Shown: in pieces, positions 7,853 to 14,083 of the stretch | How positions within the stretch are numbered: position 1 is the stretch's first letter | How the letters are laid out: each line of letters starts with the position of its first letter | Assembly (NCBI GenBank): GCA_038248955.1 | Contig: JBBRWW010000057.1 | Location: 1 to 17,752 of the forward strand | Reading direction: 5' to 3' | Source: Lysobacter_K sp038248955 | Lineage (GTDB): Bacteria > Pseudomonadota > Gammaproteobacteria > Xanthomonadales > Xanthomonadaceae | DNA: 17,752 nt | Program-made: the position numbers and the translations under genes | The notes under the pieces: model-generated | The model's input: only the letters and a program-made list of their open reading frames with translations | Told to the model about the DNA's origin: nothing | Databases searched by the model: none

Positions 7853-8776
7853 ATGAGCGAATCCTCCAGCGATTTCGACCGCGTCCGCGACTACCTCACC
7901 GGGCTGCAGGACCGCATCTGCAGCGCGATCGAGGTGGCGGACGGCGGCGCGCGTTTCGTCGAGGACGCCTGGCAGCGCGCCGAAGGTGGCGGTGGGCGCA
8001 CCCGCATCCTGCGGGGCGGCGACGCGTTCGAGCAGGCCGGCGTGGGGTTTTCCGATGTCTCCGGCACCACGCTGCCACCCTCGGCGACCGCCGCCCGCCC
8101 GGAGCTGGCCGGCGCATCGTGGCGCGCGGTGGGCGTATCGCTGGTGTTCCACCCGAACAACCCGTACCTGCCGACCACCCACGCGAACGTGCGCCACTTC
8201 CGCGCGGTGCTCGACGGCGAGACCGTGGCCTGGTGGTTCGGCGGCGGCTTCGACCTGACGCCGTTCTACCCGTTCGACGAGGATGTGCTGCACTGGCACC
8301 GCAGCGCGCGCGAGTTGTGCGAGCCGTTCGGCGGCACGGCGCGCTACGACGCGCACAAGCGCTGGTGCGACGACTACTTCCTGGTCCGGCACCGCGGCGA
8401 GACTCGCGGTGTCGGCGGACTGTTCTTCGACGACCTGTGCGGGGATTTCGAACGCGATTTCGCCTACCAGCGCGCGGTCGGCGATGGCTTCCTGGACGCC
8501 TACCTGCCGCTGGTTGCGCGCCGCAAGGACCTGCCCTTCGGCGAACGCGAGCGCCAGTTCCAGCTGTACCGGCGCGGTCGCTACGTCGAATTCAACCTGG
8601 TGCTCGACCGCGGCACGCTGTTCGGCCTTCAGTCGGGCGGCCGGACCGAGTCGATCCTGATGAGCCTGCCGCCGCTGGTCCGCTGGGAATACGGTTACAC
8701 GCCTGAGCCAGGGAGCGCCGAGGCGCGGCTGGCCGACTACCTCCGCCCGCGCGACTGGCTGGCCGAACTGGGCTGA
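7853..8776 (+). CDS. hemF: Oxygen-dependent coproporphyrinogen III oxidase
   Basis: HemF is a cytoplasmic haem-biosynthesis enzyme that oxidatively decarboxylates coproporphyrinogen III to protoporphyrinogen IX using O2. The 307-residue protein has the usual family length and conserved blocks: FSDVSGTTLPPSA, VSLVFHPNNPYLPTTHANVR, WWFGGGFDLTPFYPFDED, RGVGGLFFDD, YRRGRYVEFNLVLDRGT and GGRTESILMSLPP. I prefer the ATG at 7853 (MSESSSDF) to the in-frame ATG at 7844, because the latter falls inside the predicted -10 element. The last 40 bp overlap the 3' end of the convergent DUF421 gene. Its oxygen dependence fits an aerobic organism. Confidence 0.97.
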   Translation: MSESSSDFDRVRDYLTGLQDRICSAIEVADGGARFVEDAWQRAEGGGGRTRILRGGDAFEQAGVGFSDVSGTTLPPSATAARPELAGASWRAVGVSLVFHPNNPYLPTTHANVRHFRAVLDGETVAWWFGGGFDLTPFYPFDEDVLHWHRSARELCEPFGGTARYDAHKRWCDDYFLVRHRGETRGVGGLFFDDLCGDFERDFAYQRAVGDGFLDAYLPLVARRKDLPFGERERQFQLYRRGRYVEFNLVLDRGTLFGLQSGGRTESILMSLPPLVRWEYGYTPEPGSAEARLADYLRPRDWLAELG

Positions 8777-9306
8777 TCCGGGTTATCGGGCTCCGCGTCG
8801 TCGGGCAGGTCCGCCGTCGGCTTGCCACCATCGCTGTCGCGCTTGACGATGCTGATCTTGCCGTTGGTTTCCAGCAGCGCCACCCGGACGTCCGACAGCT
8901 CCAGCTCGCCGTTCTGTCTGAGTACCTCGTTGAAGTCCTGCTCGCTGATCAGCTCGCGCCGCAACACACTGCGGAACAGCTCGCCGTCGCGCGCGAGCAC
9001 CACCGGCACGCCTTCCACGATCTTCTCGATGCGACGGCTGCGCGCGGTGACGTACGCCACGCACCAGTTGATAGCGACCAGCGTCACCGCCAGCAGCAGT
9101 CCTCCGCCGAGCGACGTGTCCTTGCCGAGCAACGAGTTCTGCACCGCGTTGCCGAGCAACACGATCAGCAGCATGTCGAACGGCGTGAACTGGCCCATCG
9201 TGCGCTTGCCGGACAGCCGGATCAGCACCATCAGCACGGCGTAGACGACGATCGCGCGCAGCACGAATACCCACCACGGCACCGCCAGGTCGAACAACTC
9301 GGACAT
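8737..9306 (-). CDS. DUF421 (YetF-like) membrane protein
   Basis: The 189-residue protein has three likely N-terminal membrane helices (about 5-105) with the family signature SGKRTMGQFTPFDMLLIVLL, followed by a cytosolic domain (VEGVPVVLARDGE...LISEQDFNEVLRQNG...ALLETNGKISIVKR) typical of DUF421/YetF proteins. The biochemical role is unknown; relatives occur with sporulation, stress and membrane functions. The last 30 or so residues are a low-complexity polar tail, and their codons overlap the end of hemF. The ATG at 9306 was chosen because AGGGG lies 6 nt upstream; a start at 9336 would add ten Arg/Pro-type residues. It stands directly downstream of the small RNA gene, on the same strand. 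Confidence 0.9.
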   Translation of the reverse strand: MSELFDLAVPWWVFVLRAIVVYAVLMVLIRLSGKRTMGQFTPFDMLLIVLLGNAVQNSLLGKDTSLGGGLLLAVTLVAINWCVAYVTARSRRIEKIVEGVPVVLARDGELFRSVLRRELISEQDFNEVLRQNGELELSDVRVALLETNGKISIVKRDSDGGKPTADLPDDAEPDNPDQPSSASQSRGRR

Positions 9307-9342
9307 CGGATTCCCCTCTCTCCGCGACGGGTGCATTGTCAG

Positions 9343-9360
9343 CGATTGTCACGGCAATCG
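9343..9360. promoter_or_regulatory. Inverted repeat upstream of the DUF421 gene
   Basis: A perfect 6-6-6 inverted repeat, cgattg-tcacgg-caatcg, lies about 37-54 bp upstream of the DUF421 start. On the minus strand the same stretch contains GACAAT twice (overlapping direct TGACAAT copies at about 9335-9341 and 9345-9351), each a possible -10 element. It could be an operator overlapping the promoter. No particular regulator is suggested by the sequence. Confidence 0.3.
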
Positions 9361-9381
9361 GCGTCACCGCGGCGAAAACAC

Positions 9382-9418
9382 AAAAAAAAGCCCCACCGGC
9401 AGGGGGGGCCGGCGGGGC
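9382..9418 (-). terminator. Strong intrinsic terminator of the small RNA
   Basis: On the minus strand an 11-bp GC-rich stem (9418-9408 with 9400-9390, one G-U pair) encloses the loop CCCCCCT and is followed directly by eight Ts (9389-9382). This is the best Rho-independent terminator in the window. It ends transcription of the sRNA 75 bp before the DUF421 start codon. Confidence 0.9.
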
Positions 9419-9504
9419 TGGTGGAGCGGGACCTGGGGAGGGGCCTTCGCTCCGGGTGATCTTCTCCAGGGGAGGGAGAGATCTGCGACAGACGTTGCAT
9501 CTGT
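9382..9504 (-). ncRNA. sX13: sX13-like small regulatory RNA
   Basis: Downstream of polA, on its strand, lies a run of hairpins that no protein explains. First, GACAGATG/CGTCTGTC with a CAA loop (9503-9485) near the 5' end. Second, TCTCC/GGAGA (9479-9463) with loop CTCCCCT. Third, GGAGCG/CGCTCC (9453-9423) with loop core CCTCCCCA. Fourth, an 11-bp terminator hairpin with loop CCCCCCT followed by eight Ts. Three C-rich loops and a length of about 120 nt match sX13 of Xanthomonas, an sRNA of about 115 nt which I recall lies next to polA and acts on G-rich mRNA sites. The 5' end is uncertain: a weak CATAGC element (9515-9510) would place it near 9504, and an A/T-rich element near 9553-9562 would make it longer. 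The call rests on structure and position, not alignment. Confidence 0.75.
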
Positions 9505-9591
9505 CACGAGCTATGAGACCACTGCGTGCATGGATGGTTCGTGAAGATTGGGGTTAATAAATTGTTGGATTCAGGGCGGATTCATTGGCAG

Positions 9592-9633
9592 AAAAAGCCG
9601 GCTAAGTTCAGCCTACGGCGGCCAACTACCGCC
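9592..9633 (-). terminator. Predicted polA terminator
   Basis: Right after the polA stop the minus strand carries two small hairpins. GGCGG/CCGCC (9633-9617) comes first. Then GGCT-GAACTT-AGCC (9613-9600), extendable by GCC/GGC with a 3-nt bulge, is followed by TTTTT (9596-9592). The arrangement resembles a modest intrinsic terminator that separates polA from the sRNA. Confidence 0.5.
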
Positions 9634-9634
9634 A

Positions 9635-12427
9635 TCAGTGGGCTTCGTCCCAGTTGTCGCCGACGCCACTGTCCACCACCAGTGGCACCAGCAGTTCCGC
9701 CGCCGCTGCCATCCGGGCGCCGACCTGCTCCAGAAGCAAGGGCACGAAATCCGCGTCGACCTCGAACACCAATTCGTCGTGGACCTGCAGGACCATCAGC
9801 GCCCGATCGGCAAAACCCGCCAGCCAGCCATCGATGTCGATCATGGCGCGCTTGATGATGTCGGCGGCGGTGCCCTGCATCGGCGCGTTGATCGCCGCGC
9901 GCTCAGCGCCTGCGCGCAGGCCCTGGTTGCGGGCGGCGATGTTCTCCAGGTACAGGCGGCGGCCGAACACGGTCTCGACGTAACCGCGTTCACGCGCGTC
10001 CTGGCGGGTGCGCTCCATGAAGTCGCGCACCCCCGGGTACCGATTGAAATACAAGGCGATGTAGTCCTGCGCCTCGCCGCGACCGATGCCGAGCTGCTTG
10101 GCCAGGCCAAACGCACTCATGCCGTACATCAAACCGAAGTTGATCGCCTTGGCGGCGCGGCGCTCGCCGGGCTCGACGGTGTCGAGGGTCTTGCCGAACA
10201 CCTCGGCGGCGGTCGCCTTGTGGACGTCGGCGCCGCTGGCGAACGCCCGCAGCAGCGCCGGGTCCTGCGACAGGTGGGCCATGATCCGCAGTTCGATCTG
10301 CGAGTAGTCACAGGCGACGATCTTGCGACCCGGCGGGGCCACGAACGCCTTGCGGATGCGGCGGCCATCCTCGGTGCGGATCGGGATGTTCTGCAGGTTG
10401 GGGTCGCTGGAGGCGAGCCGGCCCGTGGCAGCCCCGGCCTGGTGATAGCTGGTGTGCACGCGGCCCGTCGCGCGGTTGATCATCTCCGGCAGCTTGTCGG
10501 TGTAGGTGCTGCGCAGCTTGGCGAGGCTGCGGTAGTCCAGGATCACGCGCGGCAGCTCGTGCAGCTCGGCGATCGCCTCGAGCGCCTCCTCGTTCGCCGA
10601 GGGTTGACCGGTCGGGGTCTTGACCAGCGCCGGCAGCTTCAATTCGTCGAACAGCAGCGCGCAGACCTGCTTGGGCGAATCCAGGTTGAACGTCCGCCCG
10701 GCCAGCGCCGTCGCCTGCTGTTGCGAAGCGAGCATGCGCCGGCCGAGGTCGACCGACTGGCGGCGCAGCTCGTCCATGTCGATCAGCACGCCATTGGCCT
10801 CGATGCGTGCAAGCACCGGCACCAACGGCATCTCGATCTCGCGGTAGACGCGCTCGAGCGCCGGCTCGGCGGCCAGTTTCGGCCCCAGCACGCGGTGCAG
10901 GCGCAGGGTCACGTCGGCATCCTCGGCGGCATAACGGGTGGCGTCATCGAGCGCGACCTGCGAGAACAGGATCTGCTTGGCGCCCTTGCCGGCGACATCG
11001 CTGAACTTGATCGTGTCGTAGCCGAGGTAGCGCTTGGCCAGCGAATCCATGTCGTGGCGGCTGGCGGTGGCGTTGAGCACGAAGCTCTCCAGCATCGTGT
11101 CGTCGCTGTAGCCGCGCACCTCGATCCCGTGGCAACGCAGCACGTGCAGGTCGTACTTGCCGTGCTGGCCGACCTTGCGCCTGGCCGGGTTGGCGAACAC
11201 TCCGCGCAGCGCCTCCAGCACCTCGTCGCGGTCGAGTTGCAGCGGCGCGCCGGGATAGTCGTGCGCGAGCGGGATATAGGCGGCGCTGCCGGGCTCCACC
11301 GCGAAGCTCAGTCCGACCAGGTTGGCGCACAAGGCATCCAGCGAATCGGTCTCGGTATCGAACGCGAATTCGTCGGCGGCCTGCAGGCGCGCGATCCACG
11401 CATCCAGCCGGTCGCGCGTGACCACCATTTCGTATTCCCCGGGCACCGCGAGCAGCGGATCGGGGTCGTCGGGGCCTGGCGACGCGGCACGCACGTAACC
11501 GGCGGCCGTATTGCGCACGCCGCCGCCCGCGGCCACCGAAACGCGATGGTCCGCGCCGGCGTCGAGTTCGCGCAGCGCCTGCTTGAATCCGTAGCGTGCG
11601 TACAGCACGCGCAGCTCGTCGACATGCGGCTCGCGAAGCACCAGATCGCTCGGGGCGCTGTCGAGCGGCACGTCGCGACGGATCGTCGCCAGCTCGCGGT
11701 TCAGCGGCAGCCTCGACAACGCGGCGCGCAGGTTCTCGCCGACCTTGCCCTTGACCGCCGCGGCGTTCGCGATGACCTCGTCGAGCGTGCCGTACTCGGC
11801 CAGCCATTTGGCGGCGGTCTTTGGGCCGCACTTGTCGACGCCGATGATGTTGTCGACGCTGTCGCCCATCAGCGCGAGGTAGTCGACGATCTGCTCCGGG
11901 CGCACGCCAAACTTGTCGACCACGCTGGCCCCCGAATCCAGCCGACTGCCACTCATCGTGTTGACCAGCGCGATGCCCGCGCCGCCGTCGGCGTTATGGA
12001 CGAGCTGCGCGAAGTCCTTGTCGCTGGTGGAGATGGTGACGGCGATGCCGTTGCCCGCCGCCTGGTGCGCCAGCGTGCCGATCACATCGTCGGCCTCGAC
12101 GCCGCCCACGCGCAGGATCGTGATCCCCAGCGCATGCACGATGTCGCACATCGGCTGCACCTGGGCGCGCAATTCATCGGGCATCGGCGGCCGGTTGGCC
12201 TTGTACTGTGGGTCGAGATCGTCACGGAACGTGCGGCCCGGCGCGTCGACCACGTAGGCGATGAAATCGGGGCGTTCGGCCAGCGTCGCACGCAGCATGT
12301 TGACCACGCCGAACAACGCGCCGGTGGGTTCACCGGCCTCGTTGGTCAGCGGTGGCAGGGCATGGAAGGCACGATAGAGATAGCTGGAGCCATCGATCAG
12401 GACGAGTCGGGGGGCAGGGGTGCTCAT
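9635..12427 (-). CDS. polA: DNA polymerase I
   Basis: This 930-residue enzyme fills gaps and removes primers in replication and repair. Three domains are visible: an N-terminal 5'-3' exonuclease (LVLIDGSSYLYRAFHALPPL, VEADDVIGTLA, TSDKDFAQLV, LMGDSVDNI), a 3'-5' proofreading exonuclease with the FDTETDSL site (D357, E359), and the polymerase domain with KAINFGLMYGMSAFGLA, DYSQIELR (D707) and VHDELVFEV (D884). These positions are each two residues from the E. coli catalytic residues, so all activities look intact. The family start MSTPAPRLVLIDG is at 12427. No Shine-Dalgarno sequence precedes it; instead a -10-like TAGACT ends 6 nt upstream. A very long plus-strand reading over the same DNA is a GC-bias artefact. 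Confidence 0.98.
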   Translation of the reverse strand: MSTPAPRLVLIDGSSYLYRAFHALPPLTNEAGEPTGALFGVVNMLRATLAERPDFIAYVVDAPGRTFRDDLDPQYKANRPPMPDELRAQVQPMCDIVHALGITILRVGGVEADDVIGTLAHQAAGNGIAVTISTSDKDFAQLVHNADGGAGIALVNTMSGSRLDSGASVVDKFGVRPEQIVDYLALMGDSVDNIIGVDKCGPKTAAKWLAEYGTLDEVIANAAAVKGKVGENLRAALSRLPLNRELATIRRDVPLDSAPSDLVLREPHVDELRVLYARYGFKQALRELDAGADHRVSVAAGGGVRNTAAGYVRAASPGPDDPDPLLAVPGEYEMVVTRDRLDAWIARLQAADEFAFDTETDSLDALCANLVGLSFAVEPGSAAYIPLAHDYPGAPLQLDRDEVLEALRGVFANPARRKVGQHGKYDLHVLRCHGIEVRGYSDDTMLESFVLNATASRHDMDSLAKRYLGYDTIKFSDVAGKGAKQILFSQVALDDATRYAAEDADVTLRLHRVLGPKLAAEPALERVYREIEMPLVPVLARIEANGVLIDMDELRRQSVDLGRRMLASQQQATALAGRTFNLDSPKQVCALLFDELKLPALVKTPTGQPSANEEALEAIAELHELPRVILDYRSLAKLRSTYTDKLPEMINRATGRVHTSYHQAGAATGRLASSDPNLQNIPIRTEDGRRIRKAFVAPPGRKIVACDYSQIELRIMAHLSQDPALLRAFASGADVHKATAAEVFGKTLDTVEPGERRAAKAINFGLMYGMSAFGLAKQLGIGRGEAQDYIALYFNRYPGVRDFMERTRQDARERGYVETVFGRRLYLENIAARNQGLRAGAERAAINAPMQGTAADIIKRAMIDIDGWLAGFADRALMVLQVHDELVFEVDADFVPLLLEQVGARMAAAAELLVPLVVDSGVGDNWDEAH

Positions 12428-12433
12428 GGCCGG

Positions 12434-12439
12434 AGTCTA
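12434..12439 (-). promoter_or_regulatory. Predicted -10 element of polA (leaderless start)
   Basis: TAGACT on the minus strand (4 of 6 to the -10 consensus, preceded by CG as in the hemF element) ends 6 nt before the polA ATG. This would start transcription at about the A of ATG. I see no convincing -35 at the expected distance. The remaining 119 bp to the divergent lipoprotein gene are GC-rich, with a possible -10 TATCCT (12515-12520) for that gene. Confidence 0.4.
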
Positions 12440-12546
12440 CGCCGCGGGGTCGATGCCCAGGCCGCGCGCAGGCAGGCCGCCGCGCCGCCGCGGCCGCTTC
12501 ACGCGCCGCCGGCGTATCCTCGGGATTCCACGAATGGAGCACCGCC

Positions 12547-12846
12547 ATGCGTATCGCCACCATTGCCCTGCTTGCCTTGCTGACCCTGTCGCTGGCCGCC
12601 TGCGCCACGCTCGATGGCGGCGACCCGACCGCCGGGCTGCAGAACCCCGTCGTCACCGCCCGCGATGGTCCCGATGGCGACGTCATCCAGGAATATCGCA
12701 TCGCCGGCCAACTGCGGGTGGTCAAGATCACCCCGCTCCGCGGCCCGACCTACTACCTGGTCGACAGCGACGGCGACGGCAAGCTCGACAGCAGCAAGGG
12801 CGAAGGGCCGATCTCGCCGGTGCAGTACAAGCTGTTCGGCTGGTGA
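12547..12846 (+). CDS. DUF2782-like small lipoprotein
   Basis: The 99-residue product has a lipoprotein signal peptide with lipobox LAAC (C19) followed by Ala, which favours outer-membrane sorting. The mature part is short and hydrophilic, with IQEYRIAGQLRVVKITP, GPTYYLVDSDGDGKLD and the end ISPVQYKLFGW, the pattern of DUF2782 proteins found beside polA in other gammaproteobacteria (from memory). The Asp-rich DSDGDGKLD stretch resembles a calcium-binding loop, but a binding role is only a guess. GGAG lies 7 nt before the ATG at 12547; in-frame upstream starts would ruin the signal peptide. It overlaps the acetyltransferase gene by 4 nt. Confidence 0.85.
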   Translation: MRIATIALLALLTLSLAACATLDGGDPTAGLQNPVVTARDGPDGDVIQEYRIAGQLRVVKITPLRGPTYYLVDSDGDGKLDSSKGEGPISPVQYKLFGW

Positions 12847-13280
12847 ACCCGGGCCACGACATCCGCACCCTGGCCGGCGACGACGACTTGCGCGTGGCGT
12901 GGCCGCTGGTGGCGCAATTGCGGCCCGCGTTCGATGAGGAGCGGTTCGTGGCCCAGATGCAGCGCCAGATCGCGGAGGGCTGCCGGGCCACGCTGCTGTT
13001 CGATGGCGGTGGCGCGCCGCGTGTTTTCGCCTGCTGGCGGGTGATGGAAATGCTGGCGGTCGGCAGGCACGTCTACGTCGATGACCTGGTCACCGACGCC
13101 GGTGCACGCAGCCGCGGCTTTGGGACGGCCATGCTGGATTGGCTCAAGGCCGAGGCGAAGCGGCTGGGGTGCTCGCGCCTGCAGCTGGATTCGGGCACCC
13201 AGCGCCAGGATGCGCATGCGTTCTACCTGCGCGAAGGGCTGCGGATCCAGTCATTCCATTTCGGCATCGCACTCGACTGA
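12843..13280 (+). CDS. GNAT family N-acetyltransferase
   Basis: This 145-residue protein belongs to the GNAT superfamily, which transfers acetyl from acetyl-CoA to an amine; the substrate is unknown. The fold signature is VYVDDLVTDAGARSRGFGTA, with the acetyl-CoA pyrophosphate loop RSRGFGTA at 89-96, then LDWLKAEAKRLGCSRLQLDSG and the terminal AHAFYLREG motif at 124-132. The start is taken as the GTG at 12843, overlapping the lipoprotein stop (GTGA). No good ribosome site is visible, so translation probably depends on coupling. Longer in-frame readings run into Arg/Pro-rich sequence over the lipoprotein gene and are not credible. Confidence 0.85.
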   Translation: MNPGHDIRTLAGDDDLRVAWPLVAQLRPAFDEERFVAQMQRQIAEGCRATLLFDGGGAPRVFACWRVMEMLAVGRHVYVDDLVTDAGARSRGFGTAMLDWLKAEAKRLGCSRLQLDSGTQRQDAHAFYLREGLRIQSFHFGIALD

Positions 13281-13360
13281 TCCGGCCAGCTTCGTCACGC
13301 GGCTCCAACACGCCGTTCGCGTTGCGCTAACCCCGCGCGCCCTACCGTCGTTTCTCCCGC

Positions 13361-13375
13361 GTCGGACCCGCCGAC
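13361..13375 (+). promoter_or_regulatory. Small hairpin abutting the hydrolase start codon
   Basis: GTCGG-ACCCG-CCGAC forms a 5-bp stem that ends directly at the ATG of the hydrolase gene. No Shine-Dalgarno sequence is seen in front of this ATG. The hairpin could affect initiation, or it may be a chance product of high GC. A weak promoter-like pair (TTGCGC at 13322, TACCGT at 13343, 15-bp spacer) lies just upstream. Confidence 0.25.
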
Positions 13376-14083
13376 ATGGACGACTCCGGCCATCGCCAGC
13401 CGCGCGCGGCATCGGCGCACCCTGCACCGGTCCAGACCGAGATCGAAATCCCGCTGGGCGATGTGCGCCTGAAGGGCATCCTCGGCCGTCCGGTCGCACC
13501 CTGTGGCCTGGTGGTGTTCGCGCACGGCTCGGGTAGCAGCCGCCTGAGCACCCGCAACCAGTTCGTCGCCGCGTCACTGCAACACGAGGGGTTCGCGACG
13601 CTGCTGTTCGACCTGCTGACGGCGCAGGAAGAAGCCAGCGAGCGCGAGTCCCGACACCTGCGCTTCGACATCGGGCTGCTCGCCGGGCGACTGCTGGCGG
13701 TCACCCGCTGGCTGGGCCATGTGCCGTCGTTGGCAACCTTGCCGATCGGCTACTTCGGCGCCAGCACCGGCGCCGCCGCCGCGCTCGTCGCGGCATCCAA
13801 AGCAACGGTCGGCGCGATCGTATCGCGCGGCGGACGACCGGATCTCGCGGCGGCCTCGCTGCCGCTGGTGCGCGCGCCGAGCCTGCTGGTCGTCGGCGGC
13901 GACGACACCGATGTGATCGCGCTCAACCGCCAGGCGCTGGCGCAGATGACCTGCGAGAAGCAGCTGTCGATCGTGCCCGGCGCCAGCCACCTGTTCGAGG
14001 AGCCTGGCACGCTGCAGCAGGCCACGCAGCTGGCCGGCGACTGGTTCAAACGCCACCTGCTGCAGGCGCGGGGTGCGCCGTGA
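13376..14083 (+). CDS. Dienelactone-hydrolase-like alpha/beta hydrolase
   Basis: The 235-residue protein has an alpha/beta-hydrolase fold: VVFAHGSGSSRLSTRN (oxyanion loop near 47-60), nucleophile S130 in GYFGASTGAA, an acid in VVGGDDTDV (D176 to D179) and H205 in PGASHLFEE. These fit the dienelactone-hydrolase group; a serine rather than cysteine nucleophile argues for a general esterase or hydrolase. There is no signal peptide, so it should be cytoplasmic. It overlaps the next gene by 4 nt (GTGA), so the two are coupled. This type of hydrolase is known fused to phosphoribosyltransferases in actinobacteria (Rv0571c of M. tuberculosis, from memory), which matches its partner here. The true substrate is unknown. 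Confidence 0.85.
   Translation: MDDSGHRQPRAASAHPAPVQTEIEIPLGDVRLKGILGRPVAPCGLVVFAHGSGSSRLSTRNQFVAASLQHEGFATLLFDLLTAQEEASERESRHLRFDIGLLAGRLLAVTRWLGHVPSLATLPIGYFGASTGAAAALVAASKATVGAIVSRGGRPDLAAASLPLVRAPSLLVVGGDDTDVIALNRQALAQMTCEKQLSIVPGASHLFEEPGTLQQATQLAGDWFKRHLLQARGAP

Noticed and set aside
12352..12546. N-terminal extension of the lipoprotein gene
   Set aside because: It would bury the lipobox signal peptide and overlap the polA start; the ATG at 12547 has a proper ribosome site.
9548..12583. 1011-codon plus-strand reading opposite polA
   Set aside because: The product is Gln/His/Arg/Val-rich without a recognisable domain, while the minus strand encodes an intact DNA polymerase I. Long antisense readings are expected at this GC content.
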